NCBI GenBank assembly: GCA_027320785.1
Contig: DAHVKR010000119.1
Span: forward strand, 1-5,310
DNA length: 5,310 bases
Reading direction: 5' to 3'
From: Bdellovibrionales bacterium
GTDB taxonomy: Bacteria > Bdellovibrionota > Bdellovibrionia > Bdellovibrionales > Bdellovibrionaceae
In this document: one piece after another, positions 1 to 5,310 of the stretch
Layout of the letters: the number at the start of each line of letters is the position of its first letter
How positions within the stretch are numbered: position 1 is the stretch's first letter
Program-made: the position numbers and the translations under genes
The notes under the pieces: model-generated
Told to the model about the DNA's origin: nothing
The model's input: only the letters and a program-made list of their open reading frames with translations
Databases searched by the model: none

Positions 1-813
1 GAGTTGATTCTGAAGGGACTGTATATGGGAGGCTTGTACTTCATGAGGGACAAGAATCAATTTCCATCCTTTTTTCTTCAATTGTTGAAAAGCCGGAAGG
101 AGAACTTCTTCATCCTCTTTCCACGTAGACCCCGCAATCAAAATCGGATGAGAGGATACGTCCATGGAAATGGAGGCCTCTTGAAGGCGAAACTGAACTT
201 GGTCGTAACGTGTGTCTCCGAGGATTTTTCCTGAAGAGGGAGGGTAGTGCATTTTGCAAATTGCTTCGTCTTCAGAGCTGACAAAATAAATCTGACTTAA
301 AAGGGGGAGGGTTTTTTTCAAAAGTTGACGAGCGAGGAAGGATGTTTTTTTACTTCCACGAGCAAAAGTGGCCGAGAAAAGAAAAGTGGGTATTTGACGT
401 CGGTGAAGCTCAAGAAGAGTTAAAGGCCAAAGATCTGTACGGGCAATGAGACAGGCTCGAGGTTTCCAGCGATCTAAAAATTTTTGAACAGCTGGTGGGG
501 AATCTAAGGGGGCGATACCCCAAACGTCTGGAGCCAACTGAGCCAGGTTTTTCCGAGATGAGAGGGAGGTATGGGTCACCAGAAGTGGAATTTGAGGGTA
601 TTTCAGTTTGAGCTCTCGAATAAGAGACTTGGCATATTCGATTTCCCCACTGGATGCGTGAATCCAAAGAGGTTTGGATGAAAGCTGAGAGGCTCCTTGA
701 AAGAGTCCTTGCTGTGAAAAATAAAATCGAATTTTTTCATGAGGAAGGTAACGAAAAAGGCCGCGCAAAGACCAAATAATTCTCATCAAAAGAGAGTAGA
801 AGAACATCATCAT
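1..813 (-). CDS. waaA: 3-deoxy-D-manno-octulosonic acid (Kdo) transferase, N-terminal part (cut by window edge)
   Basis: WaaA/KdtA transfers Kdo from CMP-Kdo to lipid A precursor at the cytoplasmic face of the inner membrane, the first step of LPS core assembly. The frame is open from 813 to the left edge without a stop, giving 271 residues of a family that usually has about 420. Visible in order: a short hydrophobic N-terminus (residues 3-18) as membrane anchor; LWIHASSGE (49-57), whose Glu57 matches the family's catalytic glutamate; LLVTHTS (77-83); RTDLWP (125-130) where the family usually has ETELWP; GDTRYD (199-204); AGSTWKEDEE (227-236); and LVPHE (254-258). The last three resemble the variants seen in Bacteroidetes-type KdtA. 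Start: three consecutive ATGs at 813, 810 and 807 follow a weak purine stretch, and the first overlaps the upstream heptosyltransferase stop as ATGA. A later Met (residue 10) has no ribosome site. The missing part is the C-terminal nucleotide-binding half. I am confident of the family; donor and number of Kdo residues added cannot be read. Confidence 0.9.
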   Translation of the reverse strand, partial: MMMFFYSLLMRIIWSLRGLFRYLPHEKIRFYFSQQGLFQGASQLSSKPLWIHASSGEIEYAKSLIRELKLKYPQIPLLVTHTSLSSRKNLAQLAPDVWGIAPLDSPPAVQKFLDRWKPRACLIARTDLWPLTLLELHRRQIPTFLFSATFARGSKKTSFLARQLLKKTLPLLSQIYFVSSEDEAICKMHYPPSSGKILGDTRYDQVQFRLQEASISMDVSSHPILIAGSTWKEDEEVLLPAFQQLKKKGWKLILVPHEVQASHIQSLQNQL

Positions 814-1814
814 TTGAGCTTCTCTTGCAGATGTTGATAAACTTCCGAGGGCTCAATACTACGAAGACATTCGTGAAAGTTTGAATTGATACAAGGTCCT
901 TGGCCATGCTTACTGCAAGGTCGACAGCTCAGTTGTCTTTCCAAAATTAAAGTGCTGGGACGCGAGGGGAAGCCAAAGGGGGCCGGCCCCATCAAAGCGA
1001 TGGCAGGATGCCCTTGCTGTTCTGCTGTATGGAGAATGCCGGTATCATTGGTGATCAAAAGTTTTGATAGTTTCACCACCGCACTGGTTTCTCGAAGATT
1101 TGTTTTTCCAGCTAAGTTAAAAATTCTGTTGGGATCTACGGAACGAATTTCCTCGACAAATTGATCCTCAGGCCCTCCTAAAATGACAAAGCTTTCTGTG
1201 GAGGACAGTTCTACCAACTTTTTCCAGTATTCTAATGGCCATCTTTTGAGAGCATAGGCAGCGGATGGAGCGAGGGTGATATAGGGTTGAGGGGGGATAA
1301 ACTTTCGCACGCTTTCTAACTCATTTGATGTGATGAATAGTTGTGGAGGTGGAGGTGCTGTTTCACTCATGCCCCATTTTTGAAGAGGCTCTAAAAGATC
1401 TCGTTGTCCATTAAAGGGCATGCGATAGGTGTTTTTTCTGAGTTTGAATAAAAGAAAGCGTTTCCATCTTTTTTGAGATTTGCGCAAAAGCTGAACTTTC
1501 CCATTAGAGATTTTAAGAAGAAATGAAATAATCAAGGAGCGAGTGCTATTGTGAGCATCATAGATATGGGTAAAATTTTCCTTTTTGAGCTCCTGCGCGA
1601 GATGCCAGATTTCGCGAAGCCCTGATTTGCGCGGGAGGGCCCAAGTCTTCTGAATGTGAGGATGGTTTTGCAAAAGACTTGAAAGGTCTTGGCGGACAGC
1701 CCAATGGATGACAGCTTGAGGCTCGTATTCAGCAATTTTAGAGGGAACGCTGAGACATTGAGTCACATCACCAAAGCTTGAAAATCTTAAGATTAGAAAT
1801 TTTTTTTGAGCCAT
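810..1814 (-). CDS. Family 9 glycosyltransferase, probable lipopolysaccharide heptosyltransferase (WaaF-like)
   Basis: A GT9 enzyme, most likely transferring heptose from ADP-heptose onto the Kdo/heptose inner core of LPS in the cytoplasm. The 334 residues match the family length. Seen in order: N-terminal Rossmann start LILRFSSFGDV (7-17), with Asp16 at the place of the catalytic aspartate of WaaC/WaaF; a DAHNSTRS segment (86-93); LAPSAAYALKRWP (181-193), the usual start of the nucleotide-binding half with the conserved Lys-Arg-Trp-Pro; VILGGPED (210-217); the donor-binding signature NDTGILHTAEQQG (256-268); and a late cysteine cluster C297, C300, C308, C316 of the kind common in this family. 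The start is ATG at 1814, with AGGG four bases upstream on the minus strand, a rather short spacing. Its TGA overlaps the start of waaA, so the two are almost certainly co-transcribed and translationally coupled. Heptosyltransferase I, II or III, or another GT9 sugar transferase, cannot be separated from sequence alone, so no symbol is assigned. Confidence 0.88.
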   Translation of the reverse strand: MAQKKFLILRFSSFGDVTQCLSVPSKIAEYEPQAVIHWAVRQDLSSLLQNHPHIQKTWALPRKSGLREIWHLAQELKKENFTHIYDAHNSTRSLIISFLLKISNGKVQLLRKSQKRWKRFLLFKLRKNTYRMPFNGQRDLLEPLQKWGMSETAPPPPQLFITSNELESVRKFIPPQPYITLAPSAAYALKRWPLEYWKKLVELSSTESFVILGGPEDQFVEEIRSVDPNRIFNLAGKTNLRETSAVVKLSKLLITNDTGILHTAEQQGHPAIALMGPAPFGFPSRPSTLILERQLSCRPCSKHGQGPCINSNFHECLRSIEPSEVYQHLQEKLK

Positions 1815-1848
1815 TGAACCCTATTACGATCTCATGGAAAGTCGGTAC

Positions 1849-1876
1849 TTGGCAAGCAAGCTTGCTTTCGTATAAA
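1849..1876 (+). promoter_or_regulatory. Predicted sigma-70-type promoter for the transporter/methyltransferase unit
   Basis: The -35 box TTGGCA (1849-1854, five of six to TTGACA) and -10 box TATAAA (1871-1876, five of six to TATAAT) are separated by 16 bases. Transcription would begin near 1883, leaving a leader of about 16 bases that contains GGAG (1891-1894) four bases before the ATG at 1899. It lies in the 84-bp gap between divergent genes. No equally good promoter was found in the opposite direction. Confidence 0.6.
1854..1867. repeat. Perfect 14-bp palindrome in the promoter spacer (possible operator)
   Basis: AAGCAAG followed directly by its reverse complement CTTGCTT. One mismatched pair outside it (1853/1868) is followed by one further matching pair (1852/1869). 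It starts at the last base of the -35 box and fills most of the spacer up to the -10 box, the position where a dimeric repressor would block polymerase. There is no loop and no T-run, so it is not a terminator. That it is an operator is inference; no regulator gene is in the window. Confidence 0.4.
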
Positions 1877-1898
1877 AGAGCCGCTTAAATGGAGTGCT

Positions 1899-3047
1899 AT
1901 GAAAAAATTCTCCCAGGGACTCTGGTTGACATTTACCTTTCTGAGTATGGTGGCCTTGGGATTTAATGATAATCTTCGAGGCCCTCTCTTCTTTGATATC
2001 TTGCAAGATTTTAAGCTGACGGATTTACAGGGGGCTTGGTTTTATTCGGCCGCATCCATAACAGGTTTTTTTGCAAGTCTCGCCTGTGCTCCGCTGCTTA
2101 AAAAAATGAACTTACTTCAGTTGCTGATACTCTCTTTGCTTTGCATGGCGTTTTCCCTGTTAGGAATCGGGTACTTTAAAGATTTCCATCTCTTTTTGAT
2201 GGCGGCGGCAGGCTTTGGGGTTTCTCTCGGGCTTATGGGGGTGGCTCAAAACTCTGCCATTCCTTTTTTGACAACACCAGAAGGGCAGACGCGAGCCTAT
2301 TCAGCCATGCATGCCCTCTATGGTTTTTCCAGTGTATTAGCGCCGATGGTTGTGGGCTGGGGCGTTCTCAGAGGTTGGGCTTGGAGAGAGTTTTTTACAG
2401 CTTCGGGTGTATTCGTTTTGATCCTTTTTCTTTTAACCTTGTGGGCCCCTCAACCTCTTTGGGCCCGGGAACATCGAACGGCTCCTCAACCTGAAAAAAA
2501 CAGTCTTAAAGAACTGGGTTGGGGAGCTGTGATCATCAGTTTTTCTTTGGGGTTTTACGTGATGACAGAAATTATGGTGGGCTCTCGTTTGTCACTATAT
2601 ACCATTCGTGAGCTAGGGCTGACGACAGCGCAAGCCAGTCGTTATGTCACGGGATTTTACCTTTGTCTTTTGGCGGGGCGACTTCTCGGAGTTTTTTTTC
2701 GATGGCCAGGCTCGATACGGAATCATTTGACAGTATCTCTTGCAACAAGTTTTTTAGCTCTCATAGCGGGGCTTTATCTGAATCCTTGGTGGTTTGCTTT
2801 TTCAGGTCTCACCATGTCCATTTTTTATCCAACTTTTATGGTCTACCTTTCGGGTCTCTACAAAGCTCGTATGGGTGTGATGATGTCACTGGTGATGGCC
2901 ATTCAGTCTTTAGCTATTGTGATGATGCATGAAGTGATTGGTTATCTTTCAGATACAGAGGGGATCCGAGTGGCTTTTCATGCGGGACTTGTGTTTATTG
3001 CATTGAGTTTACTGGCTTTGTGGAAAGGTCATCGTGTTGAAGCTTGA
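1899..3047 (+). CDS. Major facilitator superfamily (MFS) transporter, 12 membrane helices
   Basis: An inner-membrane secondary transporter of 382 residues. Hydrophobic segments lie at about 8-24, 45-65, 72-92, 96-116, 138-158, 163-183, 205-225, 246-266, 275-293, 297-317, 325-345 and 358-376. This is the six-plus-six MFS arrangement, with a charged, proline-containing central loop at about 184-204. The first loop reads GFNDNLRGPLF (21-31) and helix 5 begins AMHALYGFSSVLAP (136-149), the 'short-residue then Gly...Pro' pattern seen in FucP/sugar-type MFS carriers. The substrate is unknown; sugar, drug or metabolite export are all possible. The start is ATG at 1899, supported by GGAG four bases upstream and a promoter at 1849-1876. 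Its last 14 bases overlap the methyltransferase gene in another frame, so the two form an operon. Divergent LPS genes lie upstream, but nothing shows that the transporter acts in LPS synthesis. Confidence 0.88.
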   Translation: MKKFSQGLWLTFTFLSMVALGFNDNLRGPLFFDILQDFKLTDLQGAWFYSAASITGFFASLACAPLLKKMNLLQLLILSLLCMAFSLLGIGYFKDFHLFLMAAAGFGVSLGLMGVAQNSAIPFLTTPEGQTRAYSAMHALYGFSSVLAPMVVGWGVLRGWAWREFFTASGVFVLILFLLTLWAPQPLWAREHRTAPQPEKNSLKELGWGAVIISFSLGFYVMTEIMVGSRLSLYTIRELGLTTAQASRYVTGFYLCLLAGRLLGVFFRWPGSIRNHLTVSLATSFLALIAGLYLNPWWFAFSGLTMSIFYPTFMVYLSGLYKARMGVMMSLVMAIQSLAIVMMHEVIGYLSDTEGIRVAFHAGLVFIALSLLALWKGHRVEA

Positions 3048-4161
3048 AGATTTTTTTCTTATTTGCCCTGTGGGTTTTGAGTCTTCTGTGCAAGAGGAAA
3101 TTCGAAAGACTCAACCATGGATTTTGGGGGCCGATTCCAGACCCTCACCTCATTTGATTGAGATTGTTCAGGAGCGCAAGGGAGGACTTGAGGTTCGAGC
3201 TCCTAAGTTAGAAGGTTTTCAATTGGTGCATCACTTGAAATCACCGGTTCGAATTCTTTGGCGTTGGAAGTCGAAGAAGATTTCTCACGTAACCGAGCTT
3301 AAAAATTGGCTGCGCTCTTTGCGTCCTCAAGAGATTTATGAGGGTCCTTTGAAGCTTCAAATCCATTCTCGTCAATCCAGACTTCAGAACGAAAAGATGA
3401 TTGAGAGAGTCTTTCATGAAGACTGGAAAAACCTAAAAGAAGAATCCGCTCAGACTTTGTATGTGGACCTTTACCAAGACCAGATGACTTTAAGCTGGGA
3501 TCTTTGTGGAGAGCCTTTGTACAAACGTTCTTGGGCTCCTTATAAAGGACAAGCGCCCTTGCGAGAGAATTTAGCTCATTTGCTTCTGCAAGATTTAACA
3601 GAAGGATTTACGGGACCGGAGCTTTCTCAGATGAGTTTAGTGGATCCCATGATGGGATCAGGAACTTTTTTATGGGAAGCTTTGTCTTGGAATTGGCTCA
3701 ACACAGAGAGAGCTTTCTCCTATCAAAGCTGGAAAGGTCTTCCTTCTTTTTTTAAAATTGAGTGGTGGAAAAATTCTCTTCGTCCACGCCAAAGTCTTTT
3801 TAAACATTATGAGGGATATGATCAGGATCCTCACATGGTAGAGATCGCTCAAAAAAATGCTACTTTATTTGAGCCGGCAGAACTTCATTTGGAAGTTCAG
3901 GATGTGCGTCAAGCGCAGCCACTCAAAACGAATTCAGAGAGACTTTTGATTAGTAATCCCCCTTACGGAGAGAGGATTGCGGGGGACTCGGTGGAAAATC
4001 TGATTCGTTCTTCTCTCGAAGCTTTTAAACCCTTGCGAGCCCTTTTTGTTTGGCCTGAGGGGAAAATACCCAGCTTTTTAGGCTATAGAAGCGATCTGAA
4101 GCGAAAATTTTTGCATGGTGGCATTCCCGTACAAGTCATTGTTTTTTCAAGAAACAGTTAA
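3034..4161 (+). CDS. THUMP-domain class I RNA methyltransferase, RlmL N-terminal-domain/YpsC-like (probable rRNA guanine-N2 methyltransferase)
   Basis: Predicted to methylate guanine N2 in RNA (23S rRNA in the best-known relatives) using S-adenosylmethionine in the cytoplasm. Visible in 375 residues: an N-terminal ferredoxin-like/THUMP part (about 6-155) starting FFLICPVGFESSVQEEI (7-23), the family's 'cp.GlE..l..El' pattern; the linker GEPLYKRSW...APLRENLAHLLL (159-185); SAM motif I DPMMGSGTFLWEA (204-216); the acidic ribose-binding loop GYDQDP (261-266); and the catalytic NPPYGER (308-314) of base-amino methyltransferases. Length fits the single-domain YpsC-like form rather than the fused RlmKL protein of about 700 residues. 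The start is GTG at 3034 with AAAGG (3024-3028) five bases upstream; a TTG at 3037 is the only close alternative. It starts inside the transporter gene, 14 nt before that gene's end. Motif I has Met where Cys is usual in this family. The exact RNA target is inferred and could differ. Confidence 0.87.
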   Translation: MLKLEDFFLICPVGFESSVQEEIRKTQPWILGADSRPSPHLIEIVQERKGGLEVRAPKLEGFQLVHHLKSPVRILWRWKSKKISHVTELKNWLRSLRPQEIYEGPLKLQIHSRQSRLQNEKMIERVFHEDWKNLKEESAQTLYVDLYQDQMTLSWDLCGEPLYKRSWAPYKGQAPLRENLAHLLLQDLTEGFTGPELSQMSLVDPMMGSGTFLWEALSWNWLNTERAFSYQSWKGLPSFFKIEWWKNSLRPRQSLFKHYEGYDQDPHMVEIAQKNATLFEPAELHLEVQDVRQAQPLKTNSERLLISNPPYGERIAGDSVENLIRSSLEAFKPLRALFVWPEGKIPSFLGYRSDLKRKFLHGGIPVQVIVFSRNS

Positions 4162-4224
4162 AACACTTCGGGATCTTGAATTCTTCGAAGCTTTTCCTGG
4201 AATTTTATGCCATAAACACGGTCG

Positions 4225-5088
4225 ATGAAAACACTGAATTTTTCCCTTCTTTTTCTTTCACTTTCCACCCTCACTTTGATCTCATGTACGCCCGCAGATC
4301 AAGACCTCAACCGCCCTGCAAAAGGTGAATACTCGGGTCAAAATAATTCACAAGACCTGCGAGTGGGAACTTATGGACAACCCATTTGGACTTTGCAAAA
4401 TATTGAGCAAGTGGGAAGTCTCATGGAAATGTGTTTACGTGATGAATCCTTTCCTCAAGTCACTCAAAATCAGCAAGTTATTAAAGACTGTCAGCTTCGA
4501 TATTCAGATCGTGGGACCATTAGTGAAAAATGGACTCTGCATTTAGTCCTCAATAAAGTGAATCAAGGACTCGAAGTTGTTTCAGCTGATGGAAACCTTC
4601 AAATTGGAAGTGCCATGGCCACCATGGGAAAAACCAAGATCTATTTGACCTACGCTAAAAAAGCTTTTTCTTTCCGACAGAATTCACAACATGAAATTTC
4701 AGTGGATATCAGCAGTCAAGGCGAGATGGGCAGCGAGATTGAAACGCTCAAGTTTGCTCAAGATATCTCAGCTACAGGTATTCGGTCAGCGGCGGGATGG
4801 ACTTTGAAGAGTTTGGAATCTCAGCTAGACCTGCCAAATAAAGGACAAAGTTTTCAAGTTGAGTCCACACAAGTGGATCTTCAATGGGTCACACCTCAAT
4901 GTGCGGAACCTAAAGGAGAGCTACAAACATCTGAGGTAGGCAAGTCTTCGGATGTGATTGCCTTTTCAGGTACAGAAGCCCAACTCACATCACAGCCGAA
5001 ACGCAAATGGTCGAGAAGCTTAAAGAGCTGCCACGATAAAGGGGCTCGAACACAAGCTCAGTTTAATCTGGAATATCTTTTTTATTAA
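4225..5088 (+). CDS. Predicted lipoprotein of unknown function
   Basis: I do not recognise the family. The 287-residue product begins with a short positive n-region (Lys2), a hydrophobic core (6-19) and the lipobox LISC (18-21), so it should be cleaved by signal peptidase II and lipidated on Cys21. Thr follows the cysteine, with no Asp at +2, which by the E. coli rule favours outer-membrane sorting. The mature part is polar and rich in Gln, Ser and Thr, with alternating patterns that suggest beta-strands (for example 102-110, 115-120, 138-143, 157-162, 209-222). Four cysteines remain (70, 89, 226, 269), enough for two disulfides, and the chain ends Tyr-Leu-Phe-Tyr. ATG at 4225 is required by the signal peptide, yet the bases before it lack a clear Shine-Dalgarno sequence. 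It follows the methyltransferase by 63 bp and may be read through from it or have its own weak promoter. The downstream hairpin at 5102-5125 separates it from a convergent gene. Confidence 0.8.
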   Translation: MKTLNFSLLFLSLSTLTLISCTPADQDLNRPAKGEYSGQNNSQDLRVGTYGQPIWTLQNIEQVGSLMEMCLRDESFPQVTQNQQVIKDCQLRYSDRGTISEKWTLHLVLNKVNQGLEVVSADGNLQIGSAMATMGKTKIYLTYAKKAFSFRQNSQHEISVDISSQGEMGSEIETLKFAQDISATGIRSAAGWTLKSLESQLDLPNKGQSFQVESTQVDLQWVTPQCAEPKGELQTSEVGKSSDVIAFSGTEAQLTSQPKRKWSRSLKSCHDKGARTQAQFNLEYLFY

Positions 5089-5101
5089 TTATTTTAAGTC
5101 G

Positions 5102-5125
5102 AGCTCAGGCTATTGGGCCTGAGCT
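5102..5125. terminator. Strong hairpin between convergent genes, possible bidirectional terminator
   Basis: Arms AGCTCAGGC (5102-5110) and GCCTGAGCT (5117-5125) pair perfectly over nine bases with a six-base loop TATTGG. It starts 13 bases after the lipoprotein stop and covers the last codons and stop of the minus-strand gene. Neither side has a good U-run, so it is not a textbook intrinsic terminator. It may stop or stabilise 3' ends of both transcripts. Confidence 0.5.
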
Positions 5126-5310
5126 GCCGATCGTAATTGTATGCGCGCGTAGACAGGGAAGTGGTCGGAAGCTCCTTCGCCTGTGTCGGTGTGGAATCTT
5201 CGAGGCGTATTTCCTTTATAGACTTGATTGGGTGTGTAGCGAACCACATCGATATTCTGAGTTTCGAGAGTGTAGGGAGCTGTTCCCTTTTTACCGAAGT
5301 TTTTAGAAAA
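5110..5310 (-). CDS. Endonuclease/exonuclease/phosphatase (EEP) family protein, C-terminal fragment (start beyond window)
   Basis: Reading the minus strand from the right edge gives 66 residues and a TAG stop at 5112-5110. The piece contains GEGASDHFPVYARIQL (residues 44-59 of the fragment). Its Ser-Asp-His followed by a hydrophobic strand is the C-terminal catalytic signature of the EEP fold (DNase I, exonuclease III, sphingomyelinase and related phosphodiesterases), where the His acts as general base. Upstream of it lies VVRYTPNQVYKGNTPRRFHTD (23-43), which I cannot assign further. The N-terminal metal-binding Asn and Glu motifs are outside the window, so substrate (DNA, RNA, lipid or phosphoinositide) and location cannot be judged. 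The gene converges on the lipoprotein gene and its end lies within the hairpin at 5102-5125. No other frame here is open through this motif. Confidence 0.72.
   Translation of the reverse strand, partial: FSKNFGKKGTAPYTLETQNIDVVRYTPNQVYKGNTPRRFHTDTGEGASDHFPVYARIQLRSAAQAQ

Noticed and set aside
410..667. Minus-strand open frame of 85 codons inside waaA
   Set aside because: It is a shifted frame of the Kdo transferase; the overlapping frame carries all the family motifs.
886..1164. Plus-strand open frame of 92 codons
   Set aside because: It lies wholly antisense to the well-supported GT9 gene, has no ribosome site and its protein shows no motif.
1815..1870. Leftward promoter for the LPS genes
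   Set aside because: TTGCCA at 1855-1850 (minus strand) is a fair -35 box, but the only -10-like bases are 23 away and match poorly.
1824..2006. Minus-strand open frame of 60 codons across the divergent promoter
   Set aside because: It covers the intergenic region and the start of the transporter antisense, and looks like a chance frame with no domain or ribosome site.
2663..2932. Plus-strand open frame of 89 codons inside the transporter gene
   Set aside because: It is a shifted frame of membrane-helix codons; its Ser/Phe-rich product is typical of such shadows.
4166..4190. Possible terminator after the methyltransferase (CTTCGGG pairing with TTCGAAG)
   Set aside because: It relies on two G-U pairs and an 11-base loop and is followed only by four T, too weak to call.
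1..5310. Defence system, toxin-antitoxin pair, CRISPR array, transposon or phage remnants
   Set aside because: Both strands were read. All long frames fit LPS, transport, RNA modification, lipoprotein or hydrolase genes, with no direct-repeat arrays, transposase motifs or tRNA-like structures seen.

Overview
The window comes from a Gram-negative (diderm) bacterium. It carries two lipopolysaccharide inner-core glycosyltransferase genes and a lipoprotein with a classical signal-peptidase II lipobox. Base composition is moderate (about 45-50% GC by eye). The style of the WaaA and heptosyltransferase proteins would fit a Bdellovibrionota-like lineage, but that placement is an impression and no search supports it.

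Layout. (1) Positions 1-1814, minus strand: a two-gene LPS core unit. A family-9 glycosyltransferase (heptosyltransferase type) is followed, through a stop/start overlap, by waaA (Kdo transferase). The waaA gene runs off the left edge, so only its first 271 codons are present. (2) Positions 1815-1898: a short divergent intergenic region with a good sigma-70-like promoter for the rightward genes and a perfect 14-bp palindrome in its spacer. (3) Positions 1899-4161, plus strand: a 12-helix MFS transporter overlapping by 14 nt a THUMP-domain, RlmL-like RNA guanine-N2 methyltransferase. (4) Positions 4225-5088, plus strand: an unrecognised lipoprotein of 287 residues. (5) Positions 5102-5125: a strong hairpin between convergent genes. 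(6) Positions 5110-5310, minus strand: the last 66 codons of an endonuclease/exonuclease/phosphatase-family gene whose start lies beyond the right edge.

Functionally, the left pair works in one pathway: Kdo and then heptose addition to lipid A on the cytoplasmic face of the inner membrane. The transporter and methyltransferase share a transcript and overlap in translation, but no common pathway is evident. The lipoprotein and the terminal hydrolase are separate units.

I see no mobile element, CRISPR array, RNA gene, toxin-antitoxin or defence locus. The window looks like ordinary chromosomal core and lineage-specific DNA, and I found no convincing new multi-gene system. The points most worth a second look are the ATG triplet at the waaF/waaA junction, a changed ETELWP-type motif in WaaA, the operator-like palindrome, and the orphan lipoprotein.
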